DNA from: Streptomyces asoensis | GTDB lineage: Bacteria > Actinomycetota > Actinomycetes > Streptomycetales > Streptomycetaceae | DNA length: 64,000 nucleotides | Reading direction: 5' to 3' | Assembly: GCF_016860545.1 (NCBI RefSeq) | Contig: NZ_BNEB01000003.1 | Location: forward strand, 744,001-808,000 | In this document: one piece after another, positions 50,255 through 57,009 of the stretch | Numbering within the stretch: position 1 is the stretch's first letter | Layout of the letters: each line of letters opens with the position of its first letter | Translations under genes and position numbers: made by a program | The notes under the pieces: generated by a model | Told to the model about the DNA's origin: nothing | Databases searched by the model: none | The model's input: only the letters and a program-made list of their open reading frames with translations

Positions 50255-51365
50255 CGGCCATGACCGTCATCGCGGTCGCGGGCGAGGCGAGTTGGGCCAG
50301 TCCTCCGGCGAGGGCCGCGCTCACCCCCTGCATCGTGAGCATGCCGGCCGAGTGCAACCCCAGTGCGTGGCCGCTGAGTTCGGGCGGGGTGAGGGCCATC
50401 AGCCGTTCCTGCTGGACCAGGCCCGCGCCGAACCCGACGGAGGCGAGGGCGGCGCACACCGCGGCCGTCGCGGGCGCGGGACGCAGCACGAAGAAGGCGT
50501 ACGGAGTGGCCAGGAGCAGCAGGAGGGGCGTGGCCAGCCGGGGGCGCAGCGACGCCGGGACGAGACGGCCCACGGTCACGTCCCCGACCAGCATGCCGAG
50601 CGCCCCGCACGCGAACAGCAGGCCCGCCGCGTCGGGGGCGTAGGGCACGTAGAGGGCCTCGCAGCCGACGACCAGGCCGTTGGGGATCCACAGGCCAAGA
50701 TAGGTCAGGCGGCGGGGGCGCAAGGACCACAGGACGGCGTTCGAGCGCCGGGTCGCCGCGAACGAGGGGCGGCCGGAGGCCCGCGGCGGGCGGGCGGTGA
50801 GGCCGAGCCGGGTCACCGCGGCGGCGACGGCGTACAAGGCGGTGGCGAGCAGCAGGACGGGGCGCGGGGAGAGCGTGGTGACGAGCGCGCCGCCGGTGGC
50901 GAACCCGACGATCTGCATGAGCCCGTTCACCATGTTGAACAGCGAACGCCCCGGCAGGTAGCCGTCCTTGGTGAGGATCTCGTTCAGCAGGCCCCAGCGG
51001 ACACCGCCGCCGAGCGAGGCGACCAGTCCCTGGAGGAGGACGACGGCGAAGACCCCCCACACCGGCAGGCCCGGCAGGGCCAGGACGGCCGTCGCGGCGG
51101 CGAAGGCGAGCAAGAGGCCGGTCAGCGCCGACCTCGGGGGCAGCCGGTCGGCACCCGACAGGAAGAAGGTCGCGCCCAGGACCTGCGCGAGCGACGGGCC
51201 GAACATGCTGACCGCCGACAGCAGCGGGGAGCCGGTGGCCCGGTAGACGAGCGTGCCGAGGGCGAGGCCCGCGACCGTCCCGGCGGCGGTGTGGGCGGCG
51301 GCGGAGAGGAAGAGAGGGGTGAACTCGGGGACGCGGAAGAGCTGGCGGTACGTGTGGCCGGTCAT
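50169..51365 (-). CDS. MFS transporter
   Basis: A 398-residue, 12-helix major facilitator. Examples of helices are LFLSAAAHTAAGTVAGLALGTLVY, ALTGLLLAFAAATAVLAL and WIPNGLVVGCEALYV. It resembles exporters with a degenerate motif A. ATG 51365 lies just after a 20-bp palindrome, probably bound by the divergent ArsR-like regulator. The substrate is unknown. Confidence 0.87.
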   Translation of the reverse strand: MTGHTYRQLFRVPEFTPLFLSAAAHTAAGTVAGLALGTLVYRATGSPLLSAVSMFGPSLAQVLGATFFLSGADRLPPRSALTGLLLAFAAATAVLALPGLPVWGVFAVVLLQGLVASLGGGVRWGLLNEILTKDGYLPGRSLFNMVNGLMQIVGFATGGALVTTLSPRPVLLLATALYAVAAAVTRLGLTARPPRASGRPSFAATRRSNAVLWSLRPRRLTYLGLWIPNGLVVGCEALYVPYAPDAAGLLFACGALGMLVGDVTVGRLVPASLRPRLATPLLLLLATPYAFFVLRPAPATAAVCAALASVGFGAGLVQQERLMALTPPELSGHALGLHSAGMLTMQGVSAALAGGLAQLASPATAMTVMAVTSIVVTLALWAQREDAGRPEPVGPPVR

Positions 51366-51404
51366 GGGCGGGAGTCTGCGGCGGGCCGCGCGGGGGTGGT
51401 TATT

Positions 51405-51424
51405 GTTTCGCGCGAGCGCGAAAC
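51405..51424. promoter_or_regulatory. 20-bp palindromic operator
   Basis: GTTTCGCGCGAGCGCGAAAC has 9-bp perfect arms around GA. It is 40-59 bp upstream of the MFS start, next to AACAAT-type -10 sequence on the minus strand, and so is well placed to repress the MFS gene. The divergent gene starts 255 bp away. Confidence 0.65.
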
Positions 51425-51678
51425 GTCACGGGGCGCGCACGGGGCCGGCCGTCCTGCTCGGCCGTACGGTTCGGCCGTCCGGTTCGGCTCGACGCCGGTG
51501 AGCCGGTCGTGCCGCGGCGGCACCGGGCGCAGGCCGTCCGGCGGCGCGCGCAGCCCGGGTCACGGGGCACGCCCCGCGGGCCTGTCGTAGCGCCGCCGGT
51601 CGGGCCGTACCGGCGTGAGGTGGGGTGTGACGTGCTTCCGCGGAGGCGGGGTGGTCGTCCGGGAAAGGGGTGTGGGGT

Positions 51679-52755
51679 TTGGGCTGGTGGCAGGTGAACG
51701 CGGACACCCTTGCCCGCAGCCGGTTCGTGCTCTCTCCGCTCGCCGAGACCTTCGCGAGTCTGAAGCTGCTGCACGCGGGCGTGGGCGCGCATCCCGGCGA
51801 GAGCGGCTGGCTGCACGAACGGCTGCCCGACTACCGCGCCCTCCTGGCGGCCGACCCCGTGACCGCGCTGCTGGTGCGGGCCGGGCTCGGGCGAGGGGGA
51901 TCCCCCCTCGCGAGCGCGTCCGAGCGTGGGGGATGGATCGCCGACTTCCTCACGCCGACGCCGAGGGACGGCGAGAGCTTCGAGGAGGGCGTGGCCCGGG
52001 TGCGGGCGGCCCACCCGGCGCAGGCCCGCGCCCATCTGCGGACGTCCCTGGCCGGCCCGCTCCCCGCCGCCCTGGAGCGGGACGACCTGCCGCAGCGTGC
52101 GGCCGCGCTGCTGGAGTACGTGTGGGAGACGGGTGTGCGACCGCAGTGGGAGCGGCGACGGCGGGTCCTGGAGGCCGATGTCGTCGCCCGGACGGCGCAG
52201 GTCAGCCGGGGCGGCTGGGCCGCCGCCCTCGACTCGCTGCGGCCGGGGACGCGGTGGCTCGGTGAGAGCCGGTTCCAGGTGAACCTGCACGAGTACCCGC
52301 CCCGGGAGATCTCCGGCGCCGAGCTGGTGTTCGTGCCGGTCACCCCGAAGGCCGGGTGGGTGGCCTGGGAGGGGCGGGAGCGGTACGCCGTCGTCTATCC
52401 GTGCGCCGGCGCGCTCGCCGAGGACCACCGCGGTCGGGCCCGTGCCGTGCCGGCCGCGCTGGGCGCCCTGCTGGGACCCGGCCGGGCGACCGTGCTGATC
52501 CTGCTCTCCAGCCCGTTGAGCACCACCCAGCTGGTCGCGCTGACCGGCCAGGGCCTCGGGACGGTCGGCCGCCATCTGCGCGTCCTGCTCGACGCGGGCC
52601 TGGTGGAGCGGCGACGGGCGGGACGGTCGGTGCTGTACTCGCGGACCGCGGCGGGCGAGGTCGTGACCGGCGCGGGCGGGGCCGGGGGCAGGGGCGGGGC
52701 CGGGGCGGAAACGGGGGGTCGCCCCGGAAGGGGTGGGTTCACCGGCCGGGGCTAG
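51679..52755 (+). CDS. DUF5937/ArsR-type helix-turn-helix regulator
   Basis: A 358-residue regulator. The N-terminal DUF5937 part (GWWQVNADTLARSRFVLSPLAETFASLKLLHAG) is followed by a C-terminal ArsR-like winged helix (TVLILLSSPLSTTQLVALTGQGLGTVGRHLRVLLDAGLVERRRAGRSVLYSRT). TTG 51679 gives the family N-terminus, with AAAGGGG about 8 nt upstream; GTG 51670 is an alternative. The C-terminal tail is a Gly-rich run. It is divergent from the MFS gene and presumably acts on the palindrome. Confidence 0.87.
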   Translation: MGWWQVNADTLARSRFVLSPLAETFASLKLLHAGVGAHPGESGWLHERLPDYRALLAADPVTALLVRAGLGRGGSPLASASERGGWIADFLTPTPRDGESFEEGVARVRAAHPAQARAHLRTSLAGPLPAALERDDLPQRAAALLEYVWETGVRPQWERRRRVLEADVVARTAQVSRGGWAAALDSLRPGTRWLGESRFQVNLHEYPPREISGAELVFVPVTPKAGWVAWEGRERYAVVYPCAGALAEDHRGRARAVPAALGALLGPGRATVLILLSSPLSTTQLVALTGQGLGTVGRHLRVLLDAGLVERRRAGRSVLYSRTAAGEVVTGAGGAGGRGGAGAETGGRPGRGGFTGRG

Positions 52756-52765
52756 CATCCGGAGC

Positions 52766-53269
52766 ATGACTACTGATGCCGGTGCCTCTCCCCTCAACGT
52801 CCAGATCGACGCCCTCAAGGGCGGTTCCGCGGAGCTCTCGCAGTACACGGGCAAGGCCGTGCTCGTGGTGAACGTGGCGTCCAAGTGCGGCCTGACCCCG
52901 CAGTACACGGGCCTGGAGAAGCTCCAGGAGCGCTACGCCGACCAGGGCTTCACGGTGCTCGGCGTGCCCTGCAACCAGTTCCTCGGGCAGGAGCCCGGCA
53001 CCGCCGAGGAGATCGCCGAGTTCTGCTCGGCCACGTACGGCGTGTCCTTCCCGCTGACCGAGAAGGTCGAGGTCAACGGTGCGGGCCGGCACCCGCTGTA
53101 CGAGCGGCTCGTCGGATTCGCGGACGGCGAGGGCCACGACGGCGACATCCGCTGGAACTTCGAGAAGTTCCTGATCGGACGGGACGGGACGGTCGTCGCC
53201 CGTTTCTCCCCGCAGACCGAGCCCGAGTCCGCGGAGGTCGTCGCGGCCATCGAGGGCCAGCTGGGCTAG
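52766..53269 (+). CDS. Glutathione peroxidase family thiol peroxidase
   Basis: A 167-residue peroxidase. The peroxidatic Cys41 is in VNVASKCGLTPQY, and the conserved Gln (GVPCNQF) and Trp-Asn (DIRWNFEKFLI) complete the site. Actinobacterial members usually use thioredoxin or mycothiol systems rather than glutathione. ATG 52766 has GGAG close by. It follows the DUF5937 gene by 10 bp and may be cotranscribed. Terminator downstream. Confidence 0.93.
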   Translation: MTTDAGASPLNVQIDALKGGSAELSQYTGKAVLVVNVASKCGLTPQYTGLEKLQERYADQGFTVLGVPCNQFLGQEPGTAEEIAEFCSATYGVSFPLTEKVEVNGAGRHPLYERLVGFADGEGHDGDIRWNFEKFLIGRDGTVVARFSPQTEPESAEVVAAIEGQLG

Positions 53270-53322
53270 CCGGACGGGTCCGTCCGCTTGACCTTGCCCC
53301 TGGGGCAGGGCGGAGCCTCCTC

Positions 53323-53347
53323 GGCGCCGGGCGGAAAGGCCGCCCGG
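53323..53347 (+). terminator. Terminator after the peroxidase gene
   Basis: CGCCGGGCGG and CCGCCCGGCG (10-bp arms, 5-nt loop). Confidence 0.65.
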
Positions 53348-53376
53348 CGACGGAGGACGACGAGAGCGCGGTGGGC

Positions 53377-54243
53377 ATGGGGGACGAGGGCGAGCTGCTC
53401 ACCATCGGCGCGTTCGCCGCGCGGGCCCGCCTGACGGCCAAGGCCCTGCGGCTGTACGACCGGCTCGGGCTGCTCGCCCCGGCGCACATCGACGAGGCCA
53501 GCGGATACCGCTACTACCGCGCCGGGCAGGTGGAACGCGCCCGGCTCGTGGCCATGCTGCGCCAGCTGGACATGCCGCTGGCGCGCGTGGCCGAGGTGCT
53601 GGAGAGCGCCGACGGACCCGGTTCCGGGGACCTGCTCGCCGCCTACTGGGGCGATGTCGAGACCCGGTTCGCCGCCCAGCGCACCCTCGCCGCCTACCTC
53701 CGTGCACGGCTGTCGGGGAGGAGCTCCGAGATGTACGAGAAGTTCGAGGTCCAGTTGGTCGACGTGCCCGGGCACGTGGTCGTCACCGAGACGCGGCACA
53801 CCCTCGCGGACGAACTGCCCACGTGGATCCCCGCCTCGCTGGGGCGTCTCGAGGAGGCGGCCGGGGCGTGCGGGGGCGTGGCGGGCGCGCCGTACGTCCT
53901 GTACCACTCCGCGGTGACCATGGAGAGCGACGGGCCGGTCGAGTCGTGCGTGCCCGTGGCCGACGAGGCCGCGGCCCGGGCCTGGGCGGCCGCCGTGCGG
54001 ACCGGGGCGAGCCGTTTCCGGGTCCGGACCGAACCGGCCCGGCGGCTCGCGTACACGAGGATCACCAAGGCCCAGGTGGCGCACCCTCAGATCCTCGCCC
54101 CGTACGAGGCGGTGGAGGCATGGATGAGGCGGGAGGGCTGGGAGTACGACGGGCCGTGCCGGGAGGTCTACTTCGCCGACTGGGACGCGGCCGGGGCCGA
54201 GGACGAGGTGTGCGACGTGGCGTTCCCGGTGAAGCGGGGCTAG
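53377..54243 (+). CDS. MerR-family regulator with effector-binding domain
   Basis: A 288-residue regulator. The MerR helix-turn-helix is complete: LLTIGAFAARARLTAKALRLYDRLGLLAPAHIDEASGYRYYRAGQVERARLVAMLRQLDMPL. The C-terminal half is a GyrI/BmrR-like effector domain (EVQLVDVPGHVVVTETRH... YTRITKAQVAHPQIL). ATG 53377 is used; GTG 53371 is possible. Its target is unknown. Confidence 0.88.
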   Translation: MGDEGELLTIGAFAARARLTAKALRLYDRLGLLAPAHIDEASGYRYYRAGQVERARLVAMLRQLDMPLARVAEVLESADGPGSGDLLAAYWGDVETRFAAQRTLAAYLRARLSGRSSEMYEKFEVQLVDVPGHVVVTETRHTLADELPTWIPASLGRLEEAAGACGGVAGAPYVLYHSAVTMESDGPVESCVPVADEAAARAWAAAVRTGASRFRVRTEPARRLAYTRITKAQVAHPQILAPYEAVEAWMRREGWEYDGPCREVYFADWDAAGAEDEVCDVAFPVKRG

Positions 54244-54287
54244 CGGCGCCGGACGGCGGGCGCGGGGCCGACGCCCTGGACGTGCCG

Positions 54288-54326
54288 AGCCCCCTCGGCT
54301 AGGACGGCGATCTGGTCGAGGGGGCT
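54288..54326. terminator. Bidirectional terminator
   Basis: AGCCCCCTC and GAGGGGGCT (9-bp arms, 21-nt loop) between the convergent MerR and DUF397 genes. Confidence 0.55.
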
Positions 54327-54384
54327 TCAGGGTCCTGCTGTTGGTGCTGGTGGTACCGGTCGGGCTGTCTCAGGGGATCGCCCC

Positions 54385-54576
54385 TTACGCCTTGACCGAT
54401 GCCACGAAGGTGTTCCACGCGTCGGCGGGGAAGGCCAGGGTCGGGCCCTCGGTGACCTTGGAGTCACGGACGGCCATGGCCGCGCGGACGGGGGACTTGA
54501 TCTCGACGCACGCGCCGTTGCCCTGCGAGTAGGAGGACTTGACCCACTCGTTCGCGGCGCCCTGCTGCATTGCCAT
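54385..54576 (-). CDS. DUF397 protein
   Basis: A 63-residue protein with the DUF397 pattern: NEWVKSSYSQGNGACVEI...VAVRDSK...LAFPADAWNTFV (here AAMAVRDSKVTEGPTLAF). In Streptomyces these small proteins are partners of XRE/DUF5753 regulators (WhiJ-type pairs) and probably act as antagonists. CGGAG precedes the ATG. Its regulator gene lies 214 bp upstream on the same strand. Confidence 0.9.
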   Translation of the reverse strand: MAMQQGAANEWVKSSYSQGNGACVEIKSPVRAAMAVRDSKVTEGPTLAFPADAWNTFVASVKA

Positions 54577-54790
54577 GTTCACTCCGGTAGTCAGTTGCCG
54601 AGTTGCTGTCACCGTCGCGTGCGCCGGTCTCCGTCTGCACGGAACGGTTTGCGCCACCTTTGTTGCTCGATGGCGTGATCGACGCTACTCGCCAACATCG
54701 TCATGCGGAGCGACTATTCACCCGTCCGGATGGCATATTCCCCGGGGACTTCCCCCCGGCCAGGCCCAAGGTGTACCTTGCGGCCCTTCA

Positions 54791-55657
54791 TCAAGCGCTT
54801 TCCCTGGCATAGTCCTTCGCCACCTTCGCGATGAACTCCCGGGTCTGGTCGGCGTTCAGCGCCTGGGCCCGCAGATGCTCGTACATCACGCTGTACTTCT
54901 GCACGTCCTGCGGCTTCTCGAGGTACAGGTCGCTGGTGACGCCCTCGATGTAGACCACGCTGGAGTCGGCGGCGTCCGGGAACTCGAGGATCGCGTACTG
55001 GCCGCTCACCCCCGGGTGCGCGCCCATCGTGAACGGGATCAACTGCACGGTCACGTGCGGCAGCTGGGACATCTCCAGCAGGTAGTCCAGCTGCTCGATC
55101 ATCACCTGCCGGTTGCCGACCTCGCGGCGCAGCGCCGCCTCGTCCAGGACCGCCCACAGGCGCAGCGGGTTGTCGGTGGTGGAGATGCGCTCCTGGCGGC
55201 GCAGACGCACCTGGATCCGCTTGTCGATGTCCGCCGGCGGCGCCTCCGGCAGCGCGCCCGAGATCAGCGCCTCCGCGTACTGGCGGGTCTGGAGCAGCCC
55301 CGGGACGACCTGGGGGTCGTACACGCGCAGGCTCGCCGCGTCGGTCTCCAGACCGATGTAGACGCTGTACGGGACATCGCCGAAGGCGTGCCACCAGCCC
55401 TGCTGGCGGGAGTCCTTGGCCATCTCCATCAGCGAGTCCACCATCCGCTGGTCCTCGACCTCGTACACCCCGCACAGGTCGCGGACGTCGCGCTGGCTGA
55501 TGCTGCGCCGGCCGTTCTCCAGCCGGCTGATCTTCGACTGGGACACCAGCAGGCGCTCGGCGACCTCTTCGGCCGTCATGCCCTTGAGTTCGCGGAGCCG
55601 ACGCAGCTCCTGCCCGAGCCGGCGTCGCCTGACGGTCGGATTGACATTGGACGCCAC
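54791..55657 (-). CDS. XRE regulator with DUF5753 domain (WhiJ-like)
   Basis: A 288-residue regulator. N-terminal helix-turn-helix: LGQELRRLRELKGMTAEEVAERLLVSQSKISRLENGRRSISQRDV. The DUF5753 domain follows (GLLQTRQYAEALI...RQERI...LRLWAVLDEAALRREVG...VTVQLIPFTMGAHPG). Such proteins influence development and antibiotic production with their DUF397 partner. It starts with GTG, with GGAGGTG 8 nt upstream. Confidence 0.92.
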   Translation of the reverse strand: MASNVNPTVRRRRLGQELRRLRELKGMTAEEVAERLLVSQSKISRLENGRRSISQRDVRDLCGVYEVEDQRMVDSLMEMAKDSRQQGWWHAFGDVPYSVYIGLETDAASLRVYDPQVVPGLLQTRQYAEALISGALPEAPPADIDKRIQVRLRRQERISTTDNPLRLWAVLDEAALRREVGNRQVMIEQLDYLLEMSQLPHVTVQLIPFTMGAHPGVSGQYAILEFPDAADSSVVYIEGVTSDLYLEKPQDVQKYSVMYEHLRAQALNADQTREFIAKVAKDYARESA

Positions 55658-56014
55658 TGGACGTGCACCTCCGGCTGCGTGTCTGCGATTGACACTTTGC
55701 GTATCTGCTGTTGAGCAGACTGCCACCAAGGTGCTTTCTACCGCTGGAAAACGGTGGATATGCGGCGGCCGCCCGCCCGTTCGGGTCGGTACCCCGACAT
55801 ACGTCCGCGCGGGGCGGCGGGTCGTGCGCATCCCTGCCACCCCGCGCGGCCGCGGCGGCTCCCGAACGCCGTGTGTCCCGGGGGACTTACGGATCCGACG
55901 GGTCGAACCGTCCAGCAGTGCAACGGGTACTGCTCTCACGCCCGGCGTCACGCACCGCGCGTCCTGCGTACTTCGGTTCCCGGCCCGGTCGGCGCGGTGT
56001 CGTGGGACTGCGGC
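55658..56014. other. 357-bp interval with no gene seen
   Basis: Upstream region of the XRE regulator. The first 90 bp are A/T-richer and should hold its promoter. No clear operator was identified. Confidence 0.45.
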
Positions 56015-56770
56015 TCAGTGGGCCACGACACGCGCCATGGAACCTCGGTGCGGCTGCGCCGGAACGCCACGGGCGGGCTCCGGAGCGGGCCTGGCACCGG
56101 GTCCGGCCTGGCGGCCGGGTGGTGCCTGGTTGCGGCGCGGCTGTGCCACCGCGCCGTTCTGGACGTCCATCACGGCGTGCGCCACGAGACCGCCCATGGG
56201 GTCGTGCCTGATCAGGTCCCGCAACCGGGAGCGGGACGAGCGTCCCTCGTTGCCCGGGTACAGGTGCTTGCCGAGGCCGACCGCGTGCGCCAGTGCGGCG
56301 AGCGCCGCGGTCCGCGGGTCCGGCGGTACGCCGGTGCGGATCGCGGAGTCCAGCCGGGCCTTGATCTCCCGGCTGATGTCGGTGTCCGTCGCCTGGTAGC
56401 GAGTCGTCGGCAGCACTCCGCACATCTGGCCCGCGACGGCATGCACCATGCCGCACCGTTCCAGATGCGAGAGGTAGGTCTGGCGCAGCCCGAGACGCGG
56501 CCCGCCGATCCAGTGGACAGCCCGTACGGGAGCGCCACGCCTTCGCAGCAACTCCAACGCGCAGTCCAGCGTTGGGTCTCCAGTCGGCCGTGGGGACACC
56601 ACGGCGATACGATCCCCGTCAGGGGCTATCCGTCCGGCCAGCGCCAGCTCCACTAGCTGTGCTCCGGCCAGACCGAGGTCGAGCGACTGCGGCTGTGCGG
56701 TGGTACCCGTGGTCGGGTCCAGCGCCAGCAACAAAAGCTCTTCCGGAATTGTTCTGCGGCTCCTGCCCAT
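56015..56770 (-). CDS. GPP34 (GOLPH3/Vps74-like) family protein
   Basis: A 251-residue cytoplasmic protein. The N-terminal pattern PEELLLLALDPTTG...LAGAQLVELALAGRI and later GMVHAV...LPTTRYQATD are typical of GPP34. The fold binds phosphoinositides in eukaryotes; in actinomycetes the role is unknown. The C-terminal 45 residues are Arg/Pro/Ala-rich and probably disordered. GGAGG precedes ATG 56770. It is divergent from the carboxypeptidase gene. Confidence 0.88.
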   Translation of the reverse strand: MGRSRRTIPEELLLLALDPTTGTTAQPQSLDLGLAGAQLVELALAGRIAPDGDRIAVVSPRPTGDPTLDCALELLRRRGAPVRAVHWIGGPRLGLRQTYLSHLERCGMVHAVAGQMCGVLPTTRYQATDTDISREIKARLDSAIRTGVPPDPRTAALAALAHAVGLGKHLYPGNEGRSSRSRLRDLIRHDPMGGLVAHAVMDVQNGAVAQPRRNQAPPGRQAGPGARPAPEPARGVPAQPHRGSMARVVAH

Positions 56771-57009
56771 CCATGCCTCCCCGCGTGGATGAATGACAGG
56801 GTGACCCCTCTCACATTGGTCTGTCGAGGGTGCGTGACCTGTTTGTAGTGGAACCAGTAGGTATGTCGTTCTCGTCTACCGCAGGAGCCAAGCCCTCTAC
56901 ACAGGACACTGGTACATGGTTCGGACACGCCGTGCGGCGGGTCCCGGGCGGGCGGTTCACGGTTCGGCACGAGCGCGCGGTGGGCGTGCGGCACATGGAG
57001 GAGGCATCG

